DNA of 64,000 nt from JADLHS01 sp964553795 (GCA_964553795.1 CAZKMR010000010.1:1-64000); one strand, 5' to 3'. Shown: positions 42,126 to 51,564, counted from the stretch's first letter. Translations and numbers: made by a program. Notes: generated by a model not told the origin, from the letters alone.

Positions 42126-43335
42126 TTCCTCCTCCATCATCGTCGGCTTGGAGATCGGCACCTCCAAGGTTTGCGCCGTCGTGGGCGAAGTGAACGACGA
42201 AGGCGCGCTCAATATTGTCGGAATTGGCCAATGTCGCTCCCGCGGTGTGCGCAAAGGCGAAATCGTGGACGCGCGCTCCGTCGAGGAAGACGTGCGCCAC
42301 GCCATTGTGGAAGCCGAGCAAATGGCCGATGTGGAAATCCGCAGCGTTTATCTTGGAGTCAGCGGCGGCCACATCCGCGGCTTCAACAATCGCGGCATGC
42401 ATCCGGTGGTTTCGGCGGACCGCGAAATCACCAGCGACGACGTGCTCGACGTGGTGAAGAACGCGAAGGCGATCAACTTGCCGCAGGACCACACGGTGTT
42501 GCACGCCATGCGCCAACACTTCTTTGTCGATGGCCAGGATGGGGTGAAAGATCCCGTCGGGATGCTGGGCGCGCGCTTGGAAGTGGACGTGCATGTGGTC
42601 CATGGCCACTTGAATCGTTTGCAAAATGCGATTCGCGTGGTGAAAGGCATGCAACTGGAGGTCGAAGAAGTCGTGTTCAACGGCTTGGCTTCCTCGTTGG
42701 CTGTGCTGTCGCCCGCGCAAAAGGAACTGGGCGCACTGGTGATTGATTTGGGCGCGGGCACGACCAATTACGTGGTTTATTCCGGCGGCGTCATCAAGCA
42801 CACGGGTGCGCTGGCGGTGGGCGGCGACCACGTGACGAACGATTTGGCGTTCGGGCTCAAAGTGCCGCAAGGCCGCGCCGATCAGCTCAAGATCGAAAAC
42901 GGCCATGCGTTCATGGATGAATCAGTGGCCGGTCGGAAGATGAATCTCAAGAGCGACTTGGGCTTACCGCTCAACACTGTGAATCTCGGCCACCTGCGCC
43001 GCATCATGGCGCTGCGACTCGAGGAGATATTCCAGTTGGTGGCACAGGACGTCGAGCAGGCTGGTCTGCTGGAGTACTTGCGCGCGGGAGTTTTTCTTTG
43101 CGGCGGCGGTTCGCGCATTCCGGAAATCACGCGGCTGGCAGAGGAGACACTGCAACTGCCGGCCGTGGTCGGCAAAACCACTTGTGTGAGTGGCTTGAAA
43201 TCCACGCTGGATCAGCCCGAATTCGCGACCGCCATCGGCCTCGTGCGATTCGGTTCACTGAAGGTGCGGCGGCAGGAGAAATCATCGTTGGTCAAAAACA
43301 TCAAACACGTCTTCGGTCGGCTGTTGCCGCGCTGA
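42118..43335 (+). CDS. ftsA: Cell division actin homologue FtsA
   Basis: FtsA is the actin-like ATPase that attaches FtsZ filaments to the membrane. The 405-residue protein has the phosphate-1 motif VGLEIGTSKVCAVVGEV, the SHS2/1C insert region, the phosphate-2 motif VIDLGAGTTNYVVY, the adenosine motif FLCGGGSRIPEI and a C-terminal amphipathic helix (SLVKNIKHVFGRLLPR) for membrane binding. FtsA itself looks conventional, which contrasts with the strongly divergent FtsZ that follows 11 bases later. Confidence 0.95.
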   Translation: MFDSSSIIVGLEIGTSKVCAVVGEVNDEGALNIVGIGQCRSRGVRKGEIVDARSVEEDVRHAIVEAEQMADVEIRSVYLGVSGGHIRGFNNRGMHPVVSADREITSDDVLDVVKNAKAINLPQDHTVLHAMRQHFFVDGQDGVKDPVGMLGARLEVDVHVVHGHLNRLQNAIRVVKGMQLEVEEVVFNGLASSLAVLSPAQKELGALVIDLGAGTTNYVVYSGGVIKHTGALAVGGDHVTNDLAFGLKVPQGRADQLKIENGHAFMDESVAGRKMNLKSDLGLPLNTVNLGHLRRIMALRLEEIFQLVAQDVEQAGLLEYLRAGVFLCGGGSRIPEITRLAEETLQLPAVVGKTTCVSGLKSTLDQPEFATAIGLVRFGSLKVRRQEKSSLVKNIKHVFGRLLPR

Positions 43336-43346
43336 CGTTTGTTGCC

Positions 43347-44654
43347 ATGAATGCTGAAACTCAATCCCCCTCTTCGAATGCTGCCGTGCCGCGAATTAAG
43401 ATCATCGGCGTCGGCACGGCGGGCACGCTGATGGTGGACCAGTTGGCGCGCGAAGAATTCGCCACCGCTGAATTTGCCTTCATCAACACGGACGCCACCG
43501 CGCCGTCGGTGCCGACGCGGCATCTGCTGCTGGAGTCGAAAACTCTGCGCGGGCTCGGGACTGGCGGTGATCCCGAACGCGGTCGGATGCTGGCCGAAGA
43601 ACATTTCCCGGCAGTGAAATCACTTTGCAGCGAAACCGAAGTGGTTTTCCTGGTCAGCGGTCTGGGCAGTGGCGCGGGTTCGGGAGTGACGCCCGTGGTG
43701 GCGCGCGCGGCGCGCGAAGCGGGGGCGTTGGTGTTGGCGTTTGTCACGTTGCCGTTTGACTGCGAGGGAAACCGCCGGCAACAACAGGCGCGCCATGCGT
43801 TGGAACAACTCCGCGTTGCCTGTGATGGCGTGATTTGCCTGCCGAACCAAAAAGCGTTCGCATTGCTGGCGGCCGACAGTAGTTTTCGCGACGCGTTTCG
43901 CACGACGGGCCGGCTGCTGACCGAAGGCTTGCGCGGCGTCTGGCGGTTATTGCGATTTCGCGGTTTGATTGAGGTTCATTTCCCGGACTTGTGCGCGGTG
44001 TTGCGGGAGCGGCATGCCGAGAGCGCGTTTGCCACGTTTGAAGCCGCCGGTCCAAATCGAGCAACGGAAGTTTTGGCGGCATTGCCGTCGCATCCGTTGC
44101 TGGATGGCGGGGAAGCGTTGAACGGTGCGGCCAACCTATTGGTGAGTATTTGCGGCGGGCCAGACCTCACGATGACGGAGGTGAACCGCTTGATGGCTGA
44201 GATCAACAACCGTTGCGGCAACGCGCGAATTATCATGGGCGGCGCCGTGGATGAACAATTCGGCGACCGGCTTTCGGTGACGATCATCGCCACGAAAGCG
44301 CGTCCGGCGGAATTGCCCGCCGCGCCGGATGCCAACGCGCCGGCCAGTCCCGATGCCGTAACCCCGCCGGAATTCAGCACGGAACTGTTGCATCCGAGTG
44401 AAACGGAACGCCCCAAAACGCGGTTCGTGCCGCCGGCGCCCACGCTGACGGCCACACAGCGCGAAGAGATTATCACCAAGCAAACGGGCAAATCCGTCCG
44501 GGCACGCAAAGGCGTCGGGCCGCGCATGCGGCAAACCACGTTGCCGTTGGATATTGTGAACAAGGGTCGCTTTGACAAGAGCGAGCCGACGATCCACAAG
44601 GGGGAGGACCTCGACTTGCCGACTTACATTCGGCGTGGCGTTTCGCTGAATTGA
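43347..44654 (+). CDS. ftsZ: Highly divergent FtsZ (tubulin/FtsZ family)
   Basis: The 435-residue protein lies just after ftsA and has the FtsZ fold order, including FAFINTDATAP (43-53) and a C-terminal segment DLPTYIRRG resembling the FtsZ tail that binds FtsA. Key nucleotide motifs are altered. The T1 loop is GVGTAGTLMV instead of GVGGGGxNAV. The tubulin signature at 105-116 is GLGSGAGSGVTP instead of GGGTGTGAAP, keeping the spaced glycines. The T7 loop is GLIEVHFPD (206-214) where NxDxxD is expected, so Asn and the first Asp become Glu209 and His211 while Asp214 remains. GTP hydrolysis may be weak or changed. ATG 43347 gives a sensible start. Residues about 310-415 form a Pro/Ala-rich linker. 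Confidence 0.85.
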   Translation: MNAETQSPSSNAAVPRIKIIGVGTAGTLMVDQLAREEFATAEFAFINTDATAPSVPTRHLLLESKTLRGLGTGGDPERGRMLAEEHFPAVKSLCSETEVVFLVSGLGSGAGSGVTPVVARAAREAGALVLAFVTLPFDCEGNRRQQQARHALEQLRVACDGVICLPNQKAFALLAADSSFRDAFRTTGRLLTEGLRGVWRLLRFRGLIEVHFPDLCAVLRERHAESAFATFEAAGPNRATEVLAALPSHPLLDGGEALNGAANLLVSICGGPDLTMTEVNRLMAEINNRCGNARIIMGGAVDEQFGDRLSVTIIATKARPAELPAAPDANAPASPDAVTPPEFSTELLHPSETERPKTRFVPPAPTLTATQREEIITKQTGKSVRARKGVGPRMRQTTLPLDIVNKGRFDKSEPTIHKGEDLDLPTYIRRGVSLN

Positions 44655-44891
44655 CCGGGATAGAGTTGCCTTCAGAAAGAAATCTTTGGATCAGACTGCG
44701 GCGGCGGCGCGCTTCGACCAGGCGATGCGTGCGCTTCGGAACGGCGTTTCAGATCGAGGTAAACAATTTCCCCCGCTCACATTCGTAATATCCCGGATGG
44801 CTTGAGGGCGGGCGGCGAATGAATTTCGAAGGCGTGGCCGCAACGGAAATTTTGTTGGAAAAAGTGCGGCAGGGTAGGGCAGATTAGAGGC

Positions 44892-46649
44892 ATGGCCGAT
44901 AGCAGTGATACCGTCATTCTCAGCAAGCCGGTGGTCTCTCTCGATGAGGTGCAGCGCGATTGGATGGATTTGAAGTCGCGGGTTGGGCAACTGGAGGGCG
45001 AACGCGCGGTGTTGGAACAGGAAAACAAAACGCTACGCACGTTGTTGGAACGCGTGGTGGAACATCGGCAACGCTCGCACGGAGAACTGGTGCATCTGCT
45101 CACGAATCTGGTCAGCAAACTGCCCATCAACGACGTCGGCGTGGTGGTCTCAAAGCTGGTCGAGCACAACAGCAACGTTGCCGAAGTGTGCGCGGCGCTG
45201 TCCAAAGGCACGGTGGATGCCGCGCTGCCGCAACCGACGGTGCTCAAGAATCTCGAGCAATCCAAGCGCGACTTGCTGGCCGCCATCAAGCCGGCTGTGG
45301 ACGAGTTGCTCCAATCCGATCCGCCGCTGGAAACGGCCATGATAAAAAAGCTCGCGGAGGATCCGGAGACGTTCTTTTCACCCGTCGTGGTGCGGGCCAC
45401 GCGTTGTTTCATCAAAGGGCAGGTGACGCGGGAACGGATTGTGCGCGATTTCGGCGAGGAAGCGCTGGCATTTTTCAATGACCTGACGACTGATCCCAAG
45501 CTTAATCCGCGTCCCAAGCCGGAGGAAATCGTATTGGCGTTCAAGCCCGACTTCGAAACGTTGTTGCAGCAGAACACGGCGTTGGCCGGTAACAAACGCC
45601 AGGAGTTGAGCGCACTGTTCCAACGTGTCCAGAAGGGGCGTGCGAACACCGACGCGGCGCGCGCGCAAAAGAATGCGTTTCTCCGCATGTCCTTTCTCAT
45701 CGAGCTGTGGCACTACTACGAGAACCAGGCCACGGAAGCGCCGGACGTGGTCTTTGCGCTGCGCTTGCCGGGTCTGCTGGAGCAACTGGTCCTCACGCCC
45801 GGTCAGGAGCAATTGGAGGAAAAATGGATTCGCCAGGCGGAAAGTCTGTTGGAATTCATCATCAATCCCGATCAGCGCTTGATGACCATCAACAACGTGG
45901 GGAAAGCCGGCGGACCGGCGCGCTTGCTGAAGTTCGTGTTGCGTCTGCGCGCGGACAGATTGCCGGACGAAAACGAAGTCGTGCACGAATTTGTGCGGGC
46001 GTTGATTCCGGCTGCGCCACAGACGCCGCCGGAAGCCAAGGAAGTGGCGCAGTTGTTACGGTTGCTGCCCGACGCTTCCCGGCAAAAACTGGTCGTGCGC
46101 GGTGTCATGGCTTCGGATCGGATGAAACGCGTGGATGCCGAATTGCTCGGGCGCGCCATCGGGACGGAACTCAAGTTGAAAGGTCTCGACGAAGAAACGC
46201 GCGTGCAAGCGACGTTGTCGCCGGAAGTGGAGCGGCAACTGGCGTGGGACAAGGTGAAGGAGTTGATTACGCGGCGCGCGGATCCGGCGCAGATTGCGAC
46301 CGCGATTCGGGACCGGTTGCATGCCAAGTATGATGGCGACGAAATGCGCCAGAGTTGGCTGACCCTGAACGAAACCGAGCCGATTTCGCTGATTCGCGTG
46401 TTTTGTCAGTTGCCGTATCTGGCGGATGGGCGAACCGACCCGATTGCCCGCGCGGTGTTGGAAAGTTACGTAACGCGGCTGACGCACGAAAAGTACGCGG
46501 CGACGTACGTCAAAGTGATCACCAGTTTGAAGAACATGTTCAAGGCCAAGCCGGACAGTCCGATCCTGCTCAACTTCATGGCGCTCGTGAAATGGGTGGA
46601 CGCGGATGCCGCCAAGAAGATGAGCGCCGACGTCGGGTTGCCGGCCTGA
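44892..46649 (+). CDS. Conserved hypothetical protein with N-terminal coiled coil
   Basis: I do not recognise a family for this 585-residue protein. The first 70 residues form a heptad-rich coiled coil (LKSRVGQLEGERAVLEQENKTL). The rest is predicted all-helical with no signal peptide, membrane helix or catalytic motif, and its pattern of short helices (for example RLLPDASRQKLVVRGVM) suggests a HEAT-like solenoid. It lies 237 bases after ftsZ in the same direction; that gap holds no other gene. Codon use is like the surroundings. It may be a cytoplasmic scaffold; a division-related role is only suggested by position. Confidence 0.8.
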   Translation: MADSSDTVILSKPVVSLDEVQRDWMDLKSRVGQLEGERAVLEQENKTLRTLLERVVEHRQRSHGELVHLLTNLVSKLPINDVGVVVSKLVEHNSNVAEVCAALSKGTVDAALPQPTVLKNLEQSKRDLLAAIKPAVDELLQSDPPLETAMIKKLAEDPETFFSPVVVRATRCFIKGQVTRERIVRDFGEEALAFFNDLTTDPKLNPRPKPEEIVLAFKPDFETLLQQNTALAGNKRQELSALFQRVQKGRANTDAARAQKNAFLRMSFLIELWHYYENQATEAPDVVFALRLPGLLEQLVLTPGQEQLEEKWIRQAESLLEFIINPDQRLMTINNVGKAGGPARLLKFVLRLRADRLPDENEVVHEFVRALIPAAPQTPPEAKEVAQLLRLLPDASRQKLVVRGVMASDRMKRVDAELLGRAIGTELKLKGLDEETRVQATLSPEVERQLAWDKVKELITRRADPAQIATAIRDRLHAKYDGDEMRQSWLTLNETEPISLIRVFCQLPYLADGRTDPIARAVLESYVTRLTHEKYAATYVKVITSLKNMFKAKPDSPILLNFMALVKWVDADAAKKMSADVGLPA

Positions 46650-46742
46650 CGGGGAGGCTCGTTTGCGGTTTATCATCGGCGGTCGGGATACTGCTCCCGA
46701 CGCGCCGTGGCTCCCGCGCTCAGAATTTCCGATATCGCAAAC

Positions 46743-47000
46743 TCAACGTCCGTTCGTGCTCGATACCGGCGGATGGGTGATCAGGTGGTAGATGTAATCC
46801 TTGAGTTTGGCCCGGCGCATCTTGCGTTCATCAATTTCCTGATCGGTGGCGAAGTCGATTTCTTCTTCAATGCGGTAAATTTCGTCGTCCAGCCGGTGAT
46901 ATTCGTCGTAGAGGTTGCGGAAGTGGGTGTCGCCTTGCAGGCGTTTGATGGTGTCGCGATGTGCCGGGAATTCACGCAAGATAGGATGATGTAGGTCCAT
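46743..47000 (-). CDS. DUF465 (YdcH-like) small protein
   Basis: The 85-residue helical hairpin protein has HPILREFPAHRDTIKRL and a C-terminal RAKLKDYIYHLIT segment, which matches the YdcH/DUF465 pattern (an F-P-E-H...IxxLK N-terminal helix and a terminal KLxLKDxI motif). The biochemical function of the family is unknown. It is cytoplasmic and transcribed opposite to the 585-residue protein; the stops are 93 bases apart. Confidence 0.8.
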   Translation of the reverse strand: MDLHHPILREFPAHRDTIKRLQGDTHFRNLYDEYHRLDDEIYRIEEEIDFATDQEIDERKMRRAKLKDYIYHLITHPPVSSTNGR

Positions 47001-47120
47001 GGGAGGATCTCCTGGTTGAGGTTTGCGGGCTGATGACCATGGTTGTCACGATGATAACTCTGGTTCGCCCCCAATTAACTCCCGATAGCGCGCGAGCGCT
47101 AGTCTGATTTTGCCGGAATT

Positions 47121-49577
47121 TTACCGGCGTTTGGCAGGCGGCGGCGGAATGTATTCCAATCCAACGATGCAAACGTCGTCTTCAAACTCGTTTTTGGTGG
47201 CGAACTCGCTGGTTTCCTTCAGTAACGCGTCGAACAATTCTTCCTTGGCCAAAGGCAAATGCTTTTGGGCCGCTGCAACCAGCATGTCCCGGGTGTACAA
47301 CGTCTGGTCTGGCGCATGAACTTCGTAGAGGCCATCAGTGAACAACATGACGAGGTCGCGAGGAGCAAGTTTGATTTCGGACGTCTGGTATTTGAAGTTT
47401 TCAAACAGGCCCAGCGCCGCCTGGCTTTTCGCGCCGTTATGATTCTTGATTTCCTCGACGGCGCTGGATTCGCGGCGCAGCAGAAAGGGTTTGGGGTGAC
47501 CGGCGTTCACGTAACGCATCTGGCCGGTGGCGGAATGGACGACCAGGAAAAACGCCGTGGTCAGGACGGGCGAGCCGCCGGGCTTGAGAATGGCGAACAA
47601 CTCCGCATTGAGTTCTGTCATGAATTGTCCGGGGTTGTGCGCCACGGGCCGGAGATTTTCCACGAGCGCCCGAATCATTGTGGTTATCAGCGCGGAACGC
47701 ACGCCGTGCCCCGCGACATCGCAGAGAAACACCCCCACTTCCTGATCTGAAATGGGCGTGATGCTGAAAAAATCGCCGCCCACCGTGCCGCTGGGGATAT
47801 ACCGGTGCGTGAAACGAAAGACACTGTCTTCGTCCGACACGCCGCGCGGCAACACCGGGTATTGCTGGGGCAACATCGCCAGTTGGATTTCCCGCGCGGT
47901 CTTGAGGTCGTTTTCCATTTGCAGGTTTTTCTCCCGCAACTGTTCCTCGCTGGCCGCGAGTTTGTCCTTGGCTTCGCTGATGCGTTTCTCGGCGAGCTTG
48001 ATGTCGGTGATGTCCCAGAACATGCCCTGCAAACCGGTCACGGTGCCGTTGGCATCAATGATGGGGATTTTCAGCACCTGAATGTATTGCGCGTCCGAAC
48101 CGGGGAATTTGCTCTCCTCGATCAGCGTCACCGGTTTGCGCGAACGCATCACGCGTTCGTCATCCGCCTGGCGCAGTTTGGCCGCGTCCGGTGGCAGAAA
48201 GTCGAAGATGGTTTTTCCGATGACTGCTTCCGGCGAGCGGGCGATGAACCGGCAAAATTCTTTGTTGGCGAACGTGTAGCGGCCCTCGAGGTCCTTGCGG
48301 AAAATGCACTGCGGCATCGTGTCCACCAGCGAGTGATACAGTGCCTCGGAAATCCGTAGATTTTCCTGCGCTTCGCGAATGCGTTCCTCCGCGAGCTTCT
48401 GTTCGGTGATGTCCCAAAAAATTCCCTGCAATCCGGTGACCGTGCCGTCTTTGCCATACAACGGCGTTTTGACCACCTGCACATAACTTTTCTTTTGGCC
48501 GATCGGTTGGTGCTCTTCGACAATTTCGTATGATTGACCGGTGACCATCACGCGGTGGTCGTCGGCTTGATATTTCCTGGCCAGCTCGACCGGGAAGAAA
48601 TCGAAATCCGTTTTGCCGAGAATTTCTTCGAGGGCCAAACCCGCGTGCCGACAATATTGTTGATTGGCAAAAGTGAAACGCCCCTGCAAATCCTTGCGGA
48701 ACACATTTTGCGGCATCGTTTCCACCAGCGAGTGATACAAGGCTTCGGACTCCGCCACACTTTCCTGCGCCTGGCGTCGCGCTGTGATGTCTTCCACCGT
48801 GCCTTCGTAATGCATCAATCGGCCCTTGGCATCGCGGATGGCGCGACAGTTTTCCGAAATCCAGATGATGCTGCCGTCCTTGCGGAAAATCTGCGATTCA
48901 AACCCGGTGATCGTATCGTGTTCGTCCATGATACGCCGGAATTCCTCGCGCCGTCCGGGTTGCACATAAAGACTCTCCCCGATGTCCGTCACGCTCTGCA
49001 ATAAATCCTCCGGCGAGCTGTAACCGTAAATCCGCGCCAGCGCCATGTTCGCCAGCAAATATCGGCCGTCCGGCGTGCTTTGAAAAATTCCCTCCACCAG
49101 ATGATCGAAGATGTTGTGATACTTTTCCTCCTGGGCGATCAAGGCGACTTCGGCTTCGTGTCGCTCAATGGTGTAACGAATCGAACGCAGCAACCAACTC
49201 GGGTTCAGCTGGCTTTTGACAATGTAATCCTGTGCCCCCGCATGCACGGCCTCCACGGCAATCGCTTCATCATCTGCCGCGCCCAGCACGATGATTGGCG
49301 TATGCGGCGCGGCTTCCTGCAAGACCACGATGTTGGCCAGCCCGGCGCCGTCCGGCATGAAAAACTCCAACAAAATGACGCCGAATTCCTCGCGGCTCAT
49401 GAGGTCCAGCGCTTTGGCGAGCGAAGGCGCGACGACCACGGCCCCAAGCGTCTCGCGTGCCTGATGCAGAATTCCGGTCACCATCCGCGCAAACGCTTCG
49501 TCGTGCTCGATTAACAGAATTCGCAACGACTGTCGTCGCGACACCTGTGCCGTATCGTGAATATTGCGTCCCAACAT
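47121..49577 (-). CDS. PP2C-type phosphatase with degenerate receiver and three PAS domains
   Basis: The 818-residue protein has a receiver-like domain (about 17-130), three PAS domains (about 145-270, 280-395, 405-520), a short coiled coil, and a SpoIIE/RsbU-type PP2C phosphatase (about 560-810, with GTVGGDFFSI, FLCDVAGHGV, TDGLYEV and DDVCIVGL). The second and third PAS domains are recent duplicates (both contain EALYHSLV, FRKDL and FANK/Q). In the receiver the phosphorylated Asp is replaced by Glu71 (VILLEFFMPDG), so it may be locked in an active-like state. RsbU-type phosphatases usually release an anti-anti-sigma factor in a partner-switching cascade; no partner gene is adjacent. Confidence 0.92.
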   Translation of the reverse strand: MLGRNIHDTAQVSRRQSLRILLIEHDEAFARMVTGILHQARETLGAVVVAPSLAKALDLMSREEFGVILLEFFMPDGAGLANIVVLQEAAPHTPIIVLGAADDEAIAVEAVHAGAQDYIVKSQLNPSWLLRSIRYTIERHEAEVALIAQEEKYHNIFDHLVEGIFQSTPDGRYLLANMALARIYGYSSPEDLLQSVTDIGESLYVQPGRREEFRRIMDEHDTITGFESQIFRKDGSIIWISENCRAIRDAKGRLMHYEGTVEDITARRQAQESVAESEALYHSLVETMPQNVFRKDLQGRFTFANQQYCRHAGLALEEILGKTDFDFFPVELARKYQADDHRVMVTGQSYEIVEEHQPIGQKKSYVQVVKTPLYGKDGTVTGLQGIFWDITEQKLAEERIREAQENLRISEALYHSLVDTMPQCIFRKDLEGRYTFANKEFCRFIARSPEAVIGKTIFDFLPPDAAKLRQADDERVMRSRKPVTLIEESKFPGSDAQYIQVLKIPIIDANGTVTGLQGMFWDITDIKLAEKRISEAKDKLAASEEQLREKNLQMENDLKTAREIQLAMLPQQYPVLPRGVSDEDSVFRFTHRYIPSGTVGGDFFSITPISDQEVGVFLCDVAGHGVRSALITTMIRALVENLRPVAHNPGQFMTELNAELFAILKPGGSPVLTTAFFLVVHSATGQMRYVNAGHPKPFLLRRESSAVEEIKNHNGAKSQAALGLFENFKYQTSEIKLAPRDLVMLFTDGLYEVHAPDQTLYTRDMLVAAAQKHLPLAKEELFDALLKETSEFATKNEFEDDVCIVGLEYIPPPPAKRR

Positions 49578-49755
49578 AACGACTCAACGATTGATCCGTT
49601 TCGTCAATAAATGACAGGCGCAGGACGCCGCGGCAAGCGGATTGGCGGCCGCTGTTGATCTTAAACGTCTGTTTCTTGAACTTCCTGCCTCCTCCCTCGA
49701 AAGTCTCCTTTCCAGCGCGCCCGGTTTCTGCCTAGACTTTTGGCCACTCTGCATC

Positions 49756-51111
49756 ATGCCGAGCGTTTACATCAAAACTTACGGTTGCCAGATGAACGAG
49801 CGCGACAGCGAAGCCGTCGCCGCGCAACTCGTTGCGAAAGGTTACACCATTGCCGCGTCGGAATACGTCGCGGATGTCGTGCTGCTCAACACGTGCAGCG
49901 TGCGCGACAACGCCGAGCAAAAGGCCATCAACAAGATGGAGAATCTCGCTGCCGACATCCGTAAGAATCGGCCGAATGTCGTGCTCGGTTTCATGGGTTG
50001 TATGGCGCAAAGCCGGGGCAAGGAGTTGATTGATCGTTTGCCCGACGTGGATCTCGTGGTCGGCACGCAGAAATTTCATCGCACGGTGGATTACCTCGAC
50101 GAAATTCTTCAGGGTAAACGCGACAAGATCGTGGACACGGCGGAAGAGCAGGGGAGCGAGGCGACGATCAAGGAACATCTTCTGAACGGCACGGCCAAAG
50201 ATAAATCTGTCGCTGCCTTCGTCAGCATCATGCAGGGCTGCAATCAATATTGCACGTTTTGCATCGTGCCCTATACGCGCGGCGAAGAACGCAGCCGCAC
50301 CATCCCTGACATTGTGACTGAATGCCGGCAACTGGTCGCGCAAGGTGTGCGGGAAATCACCTTGCTCGGCCAGATCGTGACGAGCTATGGCAAGCGGGAG
50401 ATTCCAAAGCGCGACGACAAATCCGCCTTCGTCCAACTCATCGAAGCCGTGCACGAGATCGATGGTCTCGAACGCATCCGTTTCACCTCGCCGCATCCGA
50501 AAGGATATGGCGATGACTTGGTGGAAGCTTACGGTCGTTTGCCAAAACTGGTCGAGAGCGCGCATCTGCCCGTGCAAAGCGGCAGTGACCGCATTTTGAA
50601 ACTGATGCACCGCGGCTACACGCGCGAACGTTTCCTGGAAATTATTCGCAAACTCCGGGCGGTGCGACCGGGCATCGGCCTTACCACCGATATCATTGTG
50701 GGTTTCCCCGGCGAGACGGAGGACGATTTTGAACTCACGCTGTCGCTCTGTCGCGAGATCGAATTCGACAACGCTTTTCTCTTCAAGTATTCGCCGCGGA
50801 AAGACACGCCCGCCGCCGCGATGCCGGATCAATTGCCGGAAGCATTGATTGAGGAACGTCACGCGCGGTTGCTGGAGCTCGTGAACCGCATCGGAAAGCG
50901 CAAGTACGACACTTACGTCGGACAACAGGTGCAAATTCTGGTCGAAGGTCCCAGCCGGAAGAACGAAGCCCGCATGATGGGCCGCACTCCTTGCAACAAA
51001 CTCGTGTTGTTCGACGGCAGCGAGCGACATCGCGGTCAACTCATGGATGTTCGCATCACCCGCACTGGCAGCTTCACGCTTTACGGCGATCCGGCAATCG
51101 TCGGATTTTGA
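49756..51111 (+). CDS. miaB: tRNA-2-methylthio-N6-isopentenyladenosine synthase
   Basis: MiaB is a radical SAM enzyme that methylthiolates i6A37 in tRNA. From ATG 49756 the protein has 451 residues: an N-terminal UPF0004 domain with YIKTYGCQMNERDSE, LLNTCSVRDNAEQK and GFMGCMAQ (three cluster cysteines), the radical SAM motif QGCNQYCTFCIVPYTRG, TDIIVGFPGETEDDF, and a C-terminal TRAM domain (about 375-445). All six cysteines are present. The frame is open further upstream, but that region lacks family similarity. Confidence 0.95.
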   Translation: MPSVYIKTYGCQMNERDSEAVAAQLVAKGYTIAASEYVADVVLLNTCSVRDNAEQKAINKMENLAADIRKNRPNVVLGFMGCMAQSRGKELIDRLPDVDLVVGTQKFHRTVDYLDEILQGKRDKIVDTAEEQGSEATIKEHLLNGTAKDKSVAAFVSIMQGCNQYCTFCIVPYTRGEERSRTIPDIVTECRQLVAQGVREITLLGQIVTSYGKREIPKRDDKSAFVQLIEAVHEIDGLERIRFTSPHPKGYGDDLVEAYGRLPKLVESAHLPVQSGSDRILKLMHRGYTRERFLEIIRKLRAVRPGIGLTTDIIVGFPGETEDDFELTLSLCREIEFDNAFLFKYSPRKDTPAAAMPDQLPEALIEERHARLLELVNRIGKRKYDTYVGQQVQILVEGPSRKNEARMMGRTPCNKLVLFDGSERHRGQLMDVRITRTGSFTLYGDPAIVGF

Positions 51112-51564
51112 TTTCCCGCCGCGGAAAAAATCGTTGTGCGATTCACTCTCGGTTTTCGTAGTTTGCTTCGCCAGTTGTCCCACTTGCAGGACTCTCGCGC
51201 GAGCTTTGGCGCCATCCCTACGGGCACGAATAAAAAATTAGACAAAAATTCTAAATCTCCTTGTTTGTGCTCCGGTGTTTAGTTGCAAATAGTTAATTAA
51301 AAGACACTAATGAGTTTATTGGCCTGCTGCTGTTTTGTTTCCTTAAAAGTTAGACAGAAATTTGACATGTGTTCAAAACCGAAACAACTTCGGCGTAAGT
51401 TCGGCCGCCTTTTTGTGGTGAGTCGAGCGAAACCTATGAGTCTCCAAAGTCAACTGTCGGGAACTGGACGGGAGCGTAGTCGCTTCAAGCGAGACGCTAG
51501 TGCAATGTCCCGGTCGGGTTGGTGGTGGTTCATGGAACAACAAACAAGCACAACCGAAAATAGC
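51112..51564. promoter_or_regulatory. AT-rich intergenic region upstream of the fasciclin gene
   Basis: The 453 bases between miaB and the first fasciclin gene hold no convincing gene, although a frame from 51310 is open into the fasciclin gene. The section 51225-51360 is notably AT-rich for this window. It contains TTAGACAAAAATTC (51238-51251) and TTAGACAGAAATTT (51350-51363), two near-identical sites 112 bases apart that could be regulator or sigma factor sites. A palindrome CTCGCGCGAG occurs near 51194 after miaB. Confidence 0.4.

Noticed and set aside
49732..51183. A 483-codon open frame on the minus strand.
   Set aside because: It is antisense to miaB, whose motifs are complete on the plus strand.
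51310..51564. Extended N-terminus for the first fasciclin protein.
   Set aside because: The frame is open, but the added residues have no conserved character and would bury a clear signal peptide that begins at ATG 51565.
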